This document shows, one piece after another, positions 25,337 through 35,015 of a DNA stretch of 64,000 nucleotides. The DNA lies in NCBI GenBank assembly GCA_902168105.1, contig CABHOY010000047.1, positions 81,266 through 145,265 on the forward strand. The letters are read 5' to 3'. The notes beneath the pieces were generated by a model. The model ran no database searches. It was not told the DNA's origin and saw nothing but the letters and a program-made list of their open reading frames with translations. Source of the DNA: an uncultured Flavihumibacter sp. (lineage in GTDB: Bacteria; Bacteroidota; Bacteroidia; Chitinophagales; Chitinophagaceae). Within the stretch, counting starts at the first letter, position 1, and each line of letters begins with the position of its first letter. The translations under genes were made by a program, and so were the position numbers.

Positions 25337-27724
25337 ATGAAAAAATCGGTTAAAATATTGTGGATCACAGTGTTATCGATAACTGGAGTATCTCTGTTAT
25401 TGATCATGCTGGTGAATTTCCGCATTATTGGCAGCATGCCATCTATGGAGACCCTGGAAAACCCGAGGGCAGCCCTTGCATCTGAAGTAATTGCTGAAGA
25501 TGGTACCATCCTGGGTAAATATTACCAGGTGGACAGGTCAAGCTCTGACTACAACGAAATTTCCAAAAACGTTATTAATGCACTGGTAGCCACTGAGGAC
25601 GTCCGGTTCTACGAACACTCAGGGATAGATCCTTATGCAACGATTGCTATTCCTTTTTATCTCCTGCAAGGTAAAAAAAGAGGTTCCAGTACTATCACAC
25701 AACAGCTGGCGCTGAACCTGCAGGCTGATAATACCGGTGCGCAACGTGCTTCCAATATGATAAAAAGGGGCTTTCAGAAAATGCAGGAATGGCTGATCGC
25801 GGTAAGACTGGAGCGTAATTTCACCAAACAGGAGATTGTTACTCTTTATCTGAATACAGTACCCTTTGGCGATAACGTATATGGGATTGAAAATGGCGCA
25901 CGTACCTTCTTCAGTAAAGATGCCGGTCATCTGTCAATTGAGGAAGCAGCTACCCTGATAGCCATGCTGAAAGGTACCAATCTCTATAACCCACGCCGTA
26001 ATCCAAAGGCAGCGTTGGATCGCCGTAACACGGTGATAGCACTCATGCAGAAGAATGACTTTATTACTGAAGCAGAGGCAAATGCAGCTATGAGCAAACC
26101 TATCGTATTGCGCTACAATAAGATAGACCACAATAAGGGCTTAGCTCCTTACTTCAGGGAAGTATTGCGTGACGAGCTGAAAGTATGGTGTAAAGAACAT
26201 AAAAAAGCTGACGGCTCAGAATATAACCTGTACCGCGACGGCCTGAAAATATATACGACCATCAATCCACGCATGCAGCTGTATGCAGAAGAGGCGGTAG
26301 ATCGTCACCTGAAAGATCTGCAGAAAGTGTTTTCAGCACAGTCAAATATTAAGTCTGGCAGCGTGTGGAAAAACTGGCAGGCATACGTTGACCGTTATAT
26401 GAAGGAGTCTGACCGTTACAAGGCAATGAAAGATGAAGAAGCGAGCGACGATCAGATCAAGAAAGCCTTCAATACGCCTGTGAAAATGAAGGTATTTGCC
26501 TGGAGAAGCTTTACTGAACCAGAACTGAACGAACTGGATACCATCATGACACCGGTAGATTCTATCAAGTATATGAGAGCTATCTTACAGGCGGGCTTCA
26601 TGGCGATGGACCCAGAAAGCGGTGAGATCAAAGCCTGGGTAGGTGGTCCGGACTTCCGTTATTTCAAGAACGACCACGTCGCCAAAACCCGCAGGCAGGT
26701 AGGTTCTACCTTTAAACCATTCCTGTATTGCTTTGCGATCATGAATGGTATGTCGCCCAATACGATGTTGCCTAACGAACCGGTATCATTCCCTAAATAT
26801 AACTGGACGTTGAGCCGTAACTCTGAAGGTAGTGTAGGCGGTAGCATCACTATGGCAGGAGCACTTGCTAAATCACTGAACCTGGTGTCGGCCTACCTGA
26901 TCAAACAGTTAGGACCACAGGCCGTTGCTGATTTTGCGAAAAACAAGATCGGCTTCAATGCTGACATCCCACCGTATCCATCCATTTCACTGGGTACACC
27001 GGAAATTTCTTTATATGAAATGCTGCAGGCCTACACGATGTTCCCGGCCCGTGGTATCATTACAAAGCCTATCTACATCACCCGTATAGAAGACAGGAAT
27101 GGTAACATCCTGCAAACATTTGCACCTGAAAAACGTGAAGTGATCAGTGAGAATGAATCTTTCACGATGGTTAGAATGATGCAGGGCGTAACTGGTCCCG
27201 GAGGTACATCAGCACGTCTGCGTTTCCGTTATGGCATCCAAAGTGAAGTAGCAGGTAAAACCGGTACTACCAATGATAACACTGATGGCTGGTTCCTCGG
27301 TTTTACACCGCAGCTGCTGGCTGGCGCATGGGTCGGTTGTGAAAACAACTTCCTCCATTTCAGTACTACCACGAACGGTCAGGGTGCTAATACCGGTCTG
27401 CCGATCTGGGCTTACTTCTTCCAGAAAGTATATGCTGATAAAACGCTGAAGATCGATGATAAAGCAACCTTCTCTATTCCGTCATCGTTCAAGGCAGACC
27501 TTTATAGCGACATTGAAGCAAATCAGCGACCTGACGCAGAAGCTGAAGATCAGGGTAATGGCCGGGCCGATGAATACATGGATGTAAATGAGTACGAGGC
27601 GGAAGCCGACAAAGCCGCCAGGGAAAGAGAAAGGGAGAAACAGAAAGAAGCCAATAAGGATAAACCGCTTCCTTCCACCATGCCGAAAGCCGCCTATCCG
27701 GCACCACCTGTCAAACCACAGTAA
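25337..27724 (+). CDS. Class A penicillin-binding protein (PBP1A type)
   Basis: 795 aa. One N-terminal helix (about 7-28), then a glycosyltransferase family 51 domain with ATEDVRFYEHSGID (catalytic Glu), GSSTITQQL and a transpeptidase domain with SxxK (GSTFKPF), SxN (KSLNLVS) and KTG (AGKTGTTND). The C-terminal ~70 residues are charged, low-complexity and Pro-ended. It polymerises and crosslinks peptidoglycan from the periplasmic side. Located downstream of the SprE gene but with its own promoter and ~200-bp gap. Confidence 0.95.
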   Translation: MKKSVKILWITVLSITGVSLLLIMLVNFRIIGSMPSMETLENPRAALASEVIAEDGTILGKYYQVDRSSSDYNEISKNVINALVATEDVRFYEHSGIDPYATIAIPFYLLQGKKRGSSTITQQLALNLQADNTGAQRASNMIKRGFQKMQEWLIAVRLERNFTKQEIVTLYLNTVPFGDNVYGIENGARTFFSKDAGHLSIEEAATLIAMLKGTNLYNPRRNPKAALDRRNTVIALMQKNDFITEAEANAAMSKPIVLRYNKIDHNKGLAPYFREVLRDELKVWCKEHKKADGSEYNLYRDGLKIYTTINPRMQLYAEEAVDRHLKDLQKVFSAQSNIKSGSVWKNWQAYVDRYMKESDRYKAMKDEEASDDQIKKAFNTPVKMKVFAWRSFTEPELNELDTIMTPVDSIKYMRAILQAGFMAMDPESGEIKAWVGGPDFRYFKNDHVAKTRRQVGSTFKPFLYCFAIMNGMSPNTMLPNEPVSFPKYNWTLSRNSEGSVGGSITMAGALAKSLNLVSAYLIKQLGPQAVADFAKNKIGFNADIPPYPSISLGTPEISLYEMLQAYTMFPARGIITKPIYITRIEDRNGNILQTFAPEKREVISENESFTMVRMMQGVTGPGGTSARLRFRYGIQSEVAGKTGTTNDNTDGWFLGFTPQLLAGAWVGCENNFLHFSTTTNGQGANTGLPIWAYFFQKVYADKTLKIDDKATFSIPSSFKADLYSDIEANQRPDAEAEDQGNGRADEYMDVNEYEAEADKAAREREREKQKEANKDKPLPSTMPKAAYPAPPVKPQ

Positions 27725-27745
27725 ATACGATCCTAAATAAATAGA

Positions 27746-27779
27746 GAGGCGCCTGGTTTAAAACCGGGCGCCTCTTTTA
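27746..27779. terminator. Terminator between PBP and M28 peptidase genes
   Basis: GC-rich stem (GAGGCGCC with GGCGCCTC, continuing with GGTT/AACC past a T-G pair) and TTTT tail between convergent genes. Confidence 0.88.
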
Positions 27780-27798
27780 CATTATATCTGTCGTACGT

Positions 27799-28746
27799 TT
27801 ATTTCTTTTCTTCTTCTTTCTTCTCCTCTCCTACATAATGCAGCTCTGTGTACTTCATTGCATTAGTGATCAGTTGAATGCCCAGTTTAAGGATAATCGC
27901 TTCCTCTTTCGCTTTTAGTTTTTCGATGTCATCTGTTGGCTTGTGATAATCATCATGCGGACCGGTATGCAGGAAGATCACCGGGACCTTACTCATGAAG
28001 AAGTTATGGTGATCTGAGGCTCCTTTGCCCGATCCATCTGTAAAATAGTGAATACCCGGTTCCTGTGCATCTTTAAATACGGCAGGCCATTCCTGCGCTG
28101 TGGCATAACCACCTATACCGATACCCCGTTCTTCATTATACCTTCCTATCATGTCCATATTCAGCATGAAATGTATATTGGTCAACGGTATAGTGGGATT
28201 GGCTGTAAAGTACTTTGATCCCTGCAATCCCATTTCCTCACCTCCGAAGGAGATGAACAGGAAGTTAAACGGTTCTTTCTGTCCATTCTCTGTAAAGTAC
28301 CTGGCCAGTTCCAGCAATCCGGCTACGCCAGAGGCATTATCGTCAGCCCCATTATGGATCTGTCCAACAGGGTACTTTCCGTCGAATAATGCGGCCGTGC
28401 CGAGATGGTCGTAATGCGCACCAATAATGATGGTTTTGGCGGCGCCATTATCCAGGAAGCCGATCACATTCCTGCTTACCAAGTTGTGATGTTCTTTCCG
28501 GTCGAAGGTGAAATCCTGGAAGTAACTGCTTCCATTTCCTGGTTCCAGCCCTAATTTCTTAAACTGTTTTGCTACATAATTGCTAGCCTTGATGCTGCCC
28601 TTTTCATTGGTGCCACGGCCTTTTAATTTGTTGGAAGCCAGATAGCTTACCGTTTTGTGTATACGGCTGGCGGATGGCTGATAGTCTTGTGCATATGAGG
28701 TAGAATAGACAGTTGCGGCTATTCCCAGAAACAATAAGTATTTCAT
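27799..28746 (-). CDS. Secreted M28-family metallopeptidase
   Basis: 315 aa with a signal peptide (cleavage after TSYAQ). Two-zinc aminopeptidase motifs are intact: GAHYDHLG (His and Asp), NGADDNASG (bridging Asp), FGGEEMGLQGS (catalytic Glu pair), MDMIGR (Asp) and the last His near LHTGPHDDYHKPTDD. Exported, so it would act in the periplasm or outside on peptides. A single-gene unit with terminators on both sides. The KEEEKK end is just a charged tail. Confidence 0.93.
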   Translation of the reverse strand: MKYLLFLGIAATVYSTSYAQDYQPSASRIHKTVSYLASNKLKGRGTNEKGSIKASNYVAKQFKKLGLEPGNGSSYFQDFTFDRKEHHNLVSRNVIGFLDNGAAKTIIIGAHYDHLGTAALFDGKYPVGQIHNGADDNASGVAGLLELARYFTENGQKEPFNFLFISFGGEEMGLQGSKYFTANPTIPLTNIHFMLNMDMIGRYNEERGIGIGGYATAQEWPAVFKDAQEPGIHYFTDGSGKGASDHHNFFMSKVPVIFLHTGPHDDYHKPTDDIEKLKAKEEAIILKLGIQLITNAMKYTELHYVGEEKKEEEKK

Positions 28747-28778
28747 TAGGTCAGATTAAATGCATGAACCCTGAAAAT

Positions 28779-28810
28779 ACAGAAGGCTTCCTTTGCGGGA
28801 AGCCTTCTGT
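28779..28810 (-). terminator. Terminator after yidC
   Basis: A 13-bp perfect stem (28779-28791 with 28798-28810), six-base loop, and ATTTTC on the minus-strand 3' side. Confidence 0.82.
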
Positions 28811-28838
28811 TAATATTCTATACTAAAAAGATTGGATT

Positions 28839-30674
28839 CTATTGCTTTTTGCGTTGCTGTTGCATGTCCTGCTGGCGCTTCTGCATATCTTCCAGTTTTT
28901 CCTGCCATTTCGATTTGCCAGCTGGTTTCTTCTTGTTCTCCTGGATCTGTGCATGGATCTTATCATGGTTCACGAAGAACTTCTGGATCACCCACTGCAG
29001 ACCAATACTGATCACGTTGGACAGGAAGTAGTAGAAGGTCAGCGCTGACGCCAGACGGTTGAATATACCCAATAGCATGATCGGGAATACATACGGCATA
29101 TATTTCATTACCGGATTGCTCTGATCTGCCATACCACGGTTATTGAACGCCAGCATTAAGCTGGTTGCGGTCATTAACAAAGTGAATAAGCTCACGTGGT
29201 TACCGTAGAACGGAATAGTGAACGGCAGGTCGAAGATGGAATCGTAAGCGGAAAGGTCTGCCGCCCACAGGAAGCTTTCTTGTCTCAGCTCAATAGAGGA
29301 TGGGAAGAAGCTATACATCGCTACCAGGATAGGTAGCTGCATTACAGCTGGTAAACAACCACCCAGTGGGTTTACACCGGCACTCTTGAATAACTTCATT
29401 TGTTCCATACCGAAAGACTGCTGATCGTCGCCATATTTAGCTTTGAGTGCATCGATCTCTGGCTTCAGTACTTTCATTTTAGCCTGAGATACGTAACTCT
29501 GGTAAGTGAAAGGTGCTATCAGCAAGCGGATGAACAATGTGAGCAGGATGATGATGATACCATAGTTACCGATAAATCCGCTCAGGAAGTTGAACACAGG
29601 GATGATCACCCATTTGTTCACATATTTAACGAAAGCGAATATACCTGAACCCAGCGGGATGATACTTTCCAGACCGATATCAAAGGATTTCAGGGTCTTA
29701 TAGTGGTTAGGACCGTAGTAGATCTCGATCGGGAAGCTAAAGTCATGTGCACGACTGTAAGGAATGTCGAGGGTTGCAAATGTTTGTCCTACGATATTAC
29801 CGCTTTCAGGTACTTTGGTATTGATCTCTGCACCGGCGAAACGAGCGTCGTTCCTGGCGATGAAGGTGGTATTAAAGAACTGCTGTTTCACGCTCAACCA
29901 TTCCAGCTTCGTATCAAATTTCTGATGGCTGGTACGTTCGAGGGTGAAATAATCATGTTTGCCGTCTGTATCCCGGTAATGTACCTGGTTGTTCAGACGT
30001 TCGTTCTGCATATCCTTCTCCTGCTTATCATTCTGGGAATCCCACTGTAAGGTCAGGGTCTTCTGATTGGCAGGTAATATATTTTCCAGGCCGATAGCAT
30101 GGATGTCAAAATCAACTGCATAACCATCCTGTTTCAGGGTATATACATACTCCAGGTACTGAGCAGGATTGGAAGTGGGCAGGCGGTAGGTGATAGCCTG
30201 GCTACCATCTGCCAGCTGTTGTACGGTACCACCGGTAAAGTACAGGTCTGCAGTATTCAGCGAAGTATTATTGGCAGGAACCTGCAGGGAAATACGGTTG
30301 AAGGAACTGTTTGCCAGCATCAACGGTTTACCCTGGAAGTCTTTGAATTGTTTCAACTGTACGAGCGAAGGCTGTCCACCGTGGTTAGAGAAAGTGATCT
30401 TCAGCACTTTATTCTCCATTACAGCAGTTTGCTGAGTACCACTGGCAGCGCCTGCGAAGGTTCCGTATACACCGGCAAGTTTGGTGGAATCAGGTGTACC
30501 TGTGGCGGTGGCATAATTCGCGGTATCAACGGGTTTCGGCTTGTTGATATTAGCGATGGAATCCTGGCGGTCCTTGTCTCTTTTAGCAGCAACCTGCTGT
30601 TTCTGGTTAAAGAAAATGTAACCGACAAACAACACTCCCAGTAGTACAAAGCCAATGACTGAGTTTCTGTCCAT
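28839..30674 (-). CDS. yidC: Membrane protein insertase YidC
   Basis: 611 aa from ATG (MDRNSVIGFVLLG); the open frame runs three codons further to a TTG but the ATG is the usual start. An N-terminal helix is followed by the large periplasmic beta domain of Gram-negative YidC (about 60-350), then the conserved insertase core of five helices with GGCLPAVMQLPI and a charged C-terminal tail. It inserts proteins into the inner membrane, alone or with SecYEG. Downstream of pyrG, as in many Bacteroidota, but preceded by its own promoter box. Confidence 0.96.
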   Translation of the reverse strand: MDRNSVIGFVLLGVLFVGYIFFNQKQQVAAKRDKDRQDSIANINKPKPVDTANYATATGTPDSTKLAGVYGTFAGAASGTQQTAVMENKVLKITFSNHGGQPSLVQLKQFKDFQGKPLMLANSSFNRISLQVPANNTSLNTADLYFTGGTVQQLADGSQAITYRLPTSNPAQYLEYVYTLKQDGYAVDFDIHAIGLENILPANQKTLTLQWDSQNDKQEKDMQNERLNNQVHYRDTDGKHDYFTLERTSHQKFDTKLEWLSVKQQFFNTTFIARNDARFAGAEINTKVPESGNIVGQTFATLDIPYSRAHDFSFPIEIYYGPNHYKTLKSFDIGLESIIPLGSGIFAFVKYVNKWVIIPVFNFLSGFIGNYGIIIILLTLFIRLLIAPFTYQSYVSQAKMKVLKPEIDALKAKYGDDQQSFGMEQMKLFKSAGVNPLGGCLPAVMQLPILVAMYSFFPSSIELRQESFLWAADLSAYDSIFDLPFTIPFYGNHVSLFTLLMTATSLMLAFNNRGMADQSNPVMKYMPYVFPIMLLGIFNRLASALTFYYFLSNVISIGLQWVIQKFFVNHDKIHAQIQENKKKPAGKSKWQEKLEDMQKRQQDMQQQRKKQ

Positions 30675-30698
30675 GAAATTCAATTAAAATTTAGGCAG

Positions 30699-30706
30699 CA
30701 AAGGTA
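30699..30706 (-). promoter_or_regulatory. -7 promoter box for yidC
   Basis: Minus-strand TACCTTTG, exact TAnnTTTG, 25 bases before the ATG at 30674. Confidence 0.65.
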
Positions 30707-30791
30707 AGTAAAAGCAACAAGCTTTCAGCTGTAATCGACAAAGTTAATACCTCGTCGTTACTACTGAAAGCCTGCGACTTATAAATATTTA

Positions 30792-32444
30792 TTATTGATG
30801 TGCAATCTTTTCTTCAGCAACTTTCGCCCTATTGGTCTTGTCCTCCGCGTACTGTTTCGCTGCAGCAATAAAGTGCACGAACAGTGGTGCAGGCGCTTCC
30901 ACGGTGCTTTTCAGCTCTGGATGGAACTGGCAGCCTACGAAGAAAGGATGATCAGGTAATTCGACCATTTCTACCAGTCCGCTTTCCGGATTACGGCCGG
31001 AAGGGATCATACCCGCCCTTTCGAAATCGGCCAGGAACTGGCTATTAAATTCATAACGATGGCGGTGGCGTTCGCTGATCGTAGTGCTACCGTAAATGCC
31101 GGCAGCCCTTGAACCTGGCGTTAATTCGCAGGTATAAGCCCCCAGACGCATTGTACCACCCTTCACAGTGATCTTTTTCTGTTCTTCCATCAACCCGATC
31201 ACCGCATAAGATGTATCAGGGTTCATTTCGGTAGAATGCGCATCTTTCCATCCTATTACGTTACGGGCGTATTCTACAACGCTCATCTGCATACCAAGAC
31301 AAATACCAAAGAATGGCAGGTTGTTCTCGCGTGCATATTGTATAGCCACGATCTTTCCTTCGATACCACGATGACCGAAACCAGGAGCGACCAGCAGGCC
31401 ATCCAGGTTACGCAGTTTCTCTGCTACGTTCTCGTTAGTAAGGAATTCAGAATGAATGTTTTGTACAACTACCTTGCATTCGTTCATTGCTCCGGCATGA
31501 ATAAATGACTCCAGGATCGACTTATAGGCATCCTGCAGTTCCACGTACTTTCCGATCAGACCGATGGTCACTTTAGACTTCGGATATTTCAGTTTGTCCA
31601 GGAAGGCGCGCCATTTGGTCATATCAGGCTCTCTTTCAATAGGGATGCCTAATTTTTTCATACAGATCACGTCCAGTTTCTCACGCAGCATTTCCAATGG
31701 CACTTCATAGATAGTGCTCATGTCTGTCGCTTCGATCACTGCATCCACAGTCACATTACAGAACAGCGCTATTTTCTTTTTCAGATCATTGTACATCGGC
31801 TCTTCCGTACGACATACGATCACGTCAGGATGCACACCGTTCTCACTCATCATTTTCACGGAGTGCTGCGTTGGCTTGGTTTTCAATTCTTTCGCTGCAC
31901 GCAGGTAAGGGATCAGGGTCAGGTGCACTACCAGGCAATCCTGCTCATCCAGCTCCCATTGTAATTGACGAACTGCCTCTATATAAGGCAGGGACTCGAT
32001 ATCCCCTACAGTACCACCCAGCTCGGTAATAACGATGTCATATTTGCCATCTTTACCCAGCAGCAGGATCCTGCGTTTGATCTCGTCTGTAATATGCGGT
32101 ACTACCTGTACAGTCTTACCCAGGTACGCGCCTTCACGCTCCTTATTGATAACTGTTTGATAAATACGGCCTGTAGTAACGTTATTCGCCTGGGAGGTAG
32201 GCGTGTTCAGGAAACGTTCATAGTGCCCAAGGTCCAGGTCAGTTTCGGCGCCATCTTCAGTTACAAAGCACTCACCGTGTTCGTAAGGGTTTAATGTTCC
32301 CGGATCCACATTGATATATGGATCAAATTTCTGAATAGTCACTCTAAAGCCACGAGCCTGCAATAATTTCGCTAGCGAAGCAGCTATAATTCCTTTACCC
32401 AACGAGGAAGTAACACCTCCCGTAACGAAGATATATTTTGCCAT
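30792..32444 (-). CDS. pyrG: CTP synthase
   Basis: 550 aa. The synthetase domain begins MAKYIFVTGGVTSSLGKG with the ATP loop, followed by KFDPYINVDPGTLNPYEHGE. The C-terminal class I glutamine amidotransferase domain has the nucleophile in FGICLGMQ and His/Glu in QFHPELKS. Full length for the family. Converts UTP plus glutamine to CTP; allosterically controlled by GTP in known homologues. A ~92-base leader is predicted from the box at 32543-32550. The yidC gene follows 117 bp on. Confidence 0.98.
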   Translation of the reverse strand: MAKYIFVTGGVTSSLGKGIIAASLAKLLQARGFRVTIQKFDPYINVDPGTLNPYEHGECFVTEDGAETDLDLGHYERFLNTPTSQANNVTTGRIYQTVINKEREGAYLGKTVQVVPHITDEIKRRILLLGKDGKYDIVITELGGTVGDIESLPYIEAVRQLQWELDEQDCLVVHLTLIPYLRAAKELKTKPTQHSVKMMSENGVHPDVIVCRTEEPMYNDLKKKIALFCNVTVDAVIEATDMSTIYEVPLEMLREKLDVICMKKLGIPIEREPDMTKWRAFLDKLKYPKSKVTIGLIGKYVELQDAYKSILESFIHAGAMNECKVVVQNIHSEFLTNENVAEKLRNLDGLLVAPGFGHRGIEGKIVAIQYARENNLPFFGICLGMQMSVVEYARNVIGWKDAHSTEMNPDTSYAVIGLMEEQKKITVKGGTMRLGAYTCELTPGSRAAGIYGSTTISERHRHRYEFNSQFLADFERAGMIPSGRNPESGLVEMVELPDHPFFVGCQFHPELKSTVEAPAPLFVHFIAAAKQYAEDKTNRAKVAEEKIAHQ

Positions 32445-32542
32445 AAGATCTAAAAATTCTGTAGAATATACTTGACCTAAAGAGAAGCGCCGGACGACTT
32501 TTGGTGTAACCAGTCAAGTAAAAATAACTTCCGAAGGTCATG

Positions 32543-32550
32543 CAAAGTTA
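32543..32550 (-). promoter_or_regulatory. -7 promoter box for pyrG
   Basis: Minus-strand TAACTTTG, exact TAnnTTTG, about 100 bases before the pyrG start. Confidence 0.6.
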
Positions 32551-32717
32551 AGACAAATTTAAAGTGCTCCAAAAGGGATTTTCACATTCCGTTGTAATTC
32601 TACATATAACAGTTTAATAATAAGTCACTTCTATCTAAAATCAACTTTCATAATTTTACAAACCGTGAAATACTTGCACAGCTTTGCATTTCTTATGCCT
32701 GTCATGAAACTTCTTCC

Positions 32718-32725
32718 TAATTTTG
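32718..32725 (+). promoter_or_regulatory. -7 promoter box for the thioesterase
   Basis: TAATTTTG, exact TAnnTTTG, 19 bases before the ATG at 32745. Confidence 0.65.
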
Positions 32726-32744
32726 CGCCGTAACAAATCAGCAT

Positions 32745-33260
32745 ATGACATTAACGCCCAAGCGTGCGCAGGACTCCGTAATCCAAATGACGGAACTGGT
32801 TTTGCCCAACGATACCAACACTTTTGGCAACCTTATGGGAGGCCGCCTTATGTACTGGATGGACATAGGCGCAGCCCTGGCCACCATGAAACATTGTAGC
32901 GCCCCCGTAGTGACTGCGTCCGTAGATAATATTTCTTTTGAAACGCCCATTAAGCTGGGCAATGTGGTACATATTGAAGCGAAAGTGAGCAGGGCCTTCT
33001 CCACTTCAATGGAAGTCCACCTGCGTGTATGGGGAGAAGATCCGGTACAGCAATACCGTTATAAGTCTAATGAGGCTTTTATGACGTTTGTAGCACTTGA
33101 TCCTAATGGTAAGTCCAGAAAAGTACCTCAGATCATCCCGGATACTGAAGAAGAAAAACAATTATATGAAGGCGCCATGCGCAGACGCCAGTTACGTCTG
33201 ATACTGAGTGGTAAAATGAAACCTCAGGACGCGGAAGAACTGAGAGCATTGTTCATTTAA
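32745..33260 (+). CDS. Acyl-CoA thioesterase (hotdog fold, YciA-like)
   Basis: 171 aa. Hotdog-domain signatures ELVLPNDTNTFGNLMGGRLMYWMD and VTASVDNISFETPIKLGN match the acyl-CoA hydrolase family that includes YciA and BFIT. The C-terminal ~40 residues form a charged helical extension. Hydrolyses acyl-CoA thioesters in the cytosol; chain preference cannot be read. Single-gene unit divergent from pyrG. Confidence 0.92.
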   Translation: MTLTPKRAQDSVIQMTELVLPNDTNTFGNLMGGRLMYWMDIGAALATMKHCSAPVVTASVDNISFETPIKLGNVVHIEAKVSRAFSTSMEVHLRVWGEDPVQQYRYKSNEAFMTFVALDPNGKSRKVPQIIPDTEEEKQLYEGAMRRRQLRLILSGKMKPQDAEELRALFI

Positions 33261-33276
33261 TAAACTCATCTGCTTC

Positions 33277-33304
33277 TCCCCGGACAATCCTGTATGTCCG
33301 GGGA
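33277..33304. terminator. Hairpin between thioesterase and HD-domain genes
   Basis: A 10-bp stem (33277-33286 with 33295-33304) between convergent stops; T-tracts weak on both sides. Confidence 0.55.
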
Positions 33305-33315
33305 AGGTTTACCAT

Positions 33316-33984
33316 TTAACTTTCTCCCTCCCACTCCTTATAAAACTTCTCCAGGAAGGTCTCCATAAAGGCGTGTCTTTCCATAGCCATTTGACGGCCT
33401 GTTCCTGTATTCATTTTGTCTTTCAGCAATAACAATTTCTCGTAAAAGTGATTGACTGAAGGGGCCGTGCTATTCTTATACTGCTCCTTTGTCATATGCA
33501 GGTCGGGTGCAATGCCCGGGTCGTAGATCGCCCTGTTCTTAAATCCTCCGTAGTTAAACGTACGGGCGATCCCGATAGCTCCAAGCGCATCGAGACGGTC
33601 GGCATCCTGCACCACCCCGAGTTCAGGCGAATAGAATGCACCTGCATTATGGCCACCCTTAAAAGAAATGTGTATGATTATATTCACCACCTGCAGGATG
33701 ATCTCTTCTGGCACACCAGCCGATTCAAGATAGGTACGGGCTTTTTGCGGCCCAACATTTTCATCGCCATTATGAAATTTGGAGTCGGCGATGTCATGTA
33801 GCAAGGCGCCCAGTTCTACCACCAGCATGTTTACCTGCTCTCCGGCAGCGATCTTCTTAGCCAGCTTCCATACACGATAAATATGCCACCAGTCATGTCC
33901 GCCTTCGGCGTTGGCCAGCTCCTTTTTTACAAATAATTCGGTTTGCCCGATCAGTTGTTGTGCATCTGTATTGTATTGGCTCAT
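33316..33984 (-). CDS. HD-domain phosphohydrolase
   Basis: 222 aa. Metal-binding HD motifs GGHDWWHIYRV and LLHDIADSKF with a later His in IIHISFKGG and Asp in VVQDADRLDALG. It belongs to the group related to YedJ/uncharacterised HD hydrolases, probably acting on nucleotides or phosphorylated metabolites. The promoter box ends five bases before the ATG, so the message is probably leaderless. Confidence 0.9.
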   Translation of the reverse strand: MSQYNTDAQQLIGQTELFVKKELANAEGGHDWWHIYRVWKLAKKIAAGEQVNMLVVELGALLHDIADSKFHNGDENVGPQKARTYLESAGVPEEIILQVVNIIIHISFKGGHNAGAFYSPELGVVQDADRLDALGAIGIARTFNYGGFKNRAIYDPGIAPDLHMTKEQYKNSTAPSVNHFYEKLLLLKDKMNTGTGRQMAMERHAFMETFLEKFYKEWEGES

Positions 33985-33989
33985 GGCGC

Positions 33990-33997
33990 CAAATATA
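33990..33997 (-). promoter_or_regulatory. -7 promoter box abutting the HD gene
   Basis: Minus-strand TATATTTG, exact TAnnTTTG, with GCGCC then the ATG. Confidence 0.65.
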
Positions 33998-34290
33998 TTA
34001 TTTCTTATGGCAGCCGCAATAGAAGGGGGTACAATAACAGGAAAAACGAAGAAAAGGAGAAACTGATAAGGAGGCTCATAGCATAAACTGGTTTAGAATT
34101 ATTGTTGTATCCCTCCTTCCTTCTTTCGGTTTCTCCCCCCTGGTTTCCGGCATGCAATGTAGAATGATCAGGGATCTTGCTTCACTAAGATATTCTTCGT
34201 TTTTCCTTCTGATTGGTCTTAAAATCCGTTTGATCAATTTTGGTGCATTAGCCATCTTATAAGATTGAAATAGTGGCCGGCAATTAGTTT

Positions 34291-34317
34291 AAAAACGTCC
34301 CCTTAAAAAAGGGGACG
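34291..34317 (-). terminator. Intrinsic terminator in a gene-free region
   Basis: 9-bp perfect stem (34296-34304 with 34309-34317), four-A loop, and five T on the minus-strand 3' side. It lies about 700 bases past the nearest minus-strand stop codon (35016), implying a long 3' tail or a separate short RNA. Confidence 0.65.
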
Positions 34318-34378
34318 ACCGCGATGTAAATTCTGGTTGATAAAACTATAAAGATCTTCATGGCTTCTTTTTTAAGGA

Positions 34379-34420
34379 ATACCTTAGCGAGGCCCCTTTT
34401 GGGCCTCTGGCATAAGGTAT
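34379..34420. other. Long two-part hairpin
   Basis: ATACCTTA/TAAGGTAT (34379-34386 with 34413-34420) encloses a second stem GAGGCCC/GGGCCTC (34389-34395 with 34401-34407). There are 15 base pairs around a small internal loop. No T-tract, no gene next to it. Confidence 0.6.
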
Positions 34421-34449
34421 ATACTTCAGGGAAGCGGGAATACTTTGAT

Positions 34450-34562
34450 ATTCATTGGCGCGGCGTAAGACGGGAAAAATAAAGCCCTTACTGCGAGGTC
34501 AAAAAATTTGTTGGCCTTGCTGACCCTAGTATAGAACCCTCCCCCGTCTTTTACCGCTGAAT
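34450..34562. ncRNA. Candidate structured RNA (possible 6S-like), strand uncertain
   Basis: Nested complementary blocks over 113 bases: ATTCA/TGAAT at the ends, then GTAAGACGGG (34465-34474) with CCCGTCTT..AC (34543-34554, two-base bulge), then GGTCA/TGACC (34497-34501 with 34521-34525). An extended rod with internal bubbles and this length would suit a Bacteroidota 6S-type RNA (6S-Flavo), but I see no perfect promoter box in front of it, and have not folded or searched it. Confidence 0.3.
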
Positions 34563-35015
34563 TGTTAATGTTAGAGATAAACCCTTTCAGTATATCAATG
34601 TTTTAAGAAGAAGCTATTAACAGGTTATCATATGATAATACTTTCGACTGATTTTAATGTCTTTGAGCTGCTCCTTCTATTTTTGCTCGTTATTTAATAA
34701 AGCTATTAGTATATATTAAATATAATAATATTTCAATATCCTCTAACAATTTAGATAAACACGCGCATATATTCATAATTTCATTATAAAAATATGAATC
34801 ATCATTCGTATTTCACAGAAATATCACCATAAACATAAACATATATTTATTTATAATGTAACTGGAAAGTAGTTACAAGCAGTTGAAAGAGGTTGAAACA
34901 GGATTGCTATTTAACTGAAACAAATTGGTGTATTACCACGCAGGCCGGTATCCTTATACCAGCCAACAGACCATTATAAATTCAAGAAAGTAGAGAAATA
35001 TAGGGTTACGAGGGA
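34563..35015. other. AT-rich gene-free stretch
   Basis: No plausible ORF on either strand. Very AT-rich from about 34,690 to 34,860, with many TATATT/AATATA runs, no repeat unit and no recognised RNA. Confidence 0.6.
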
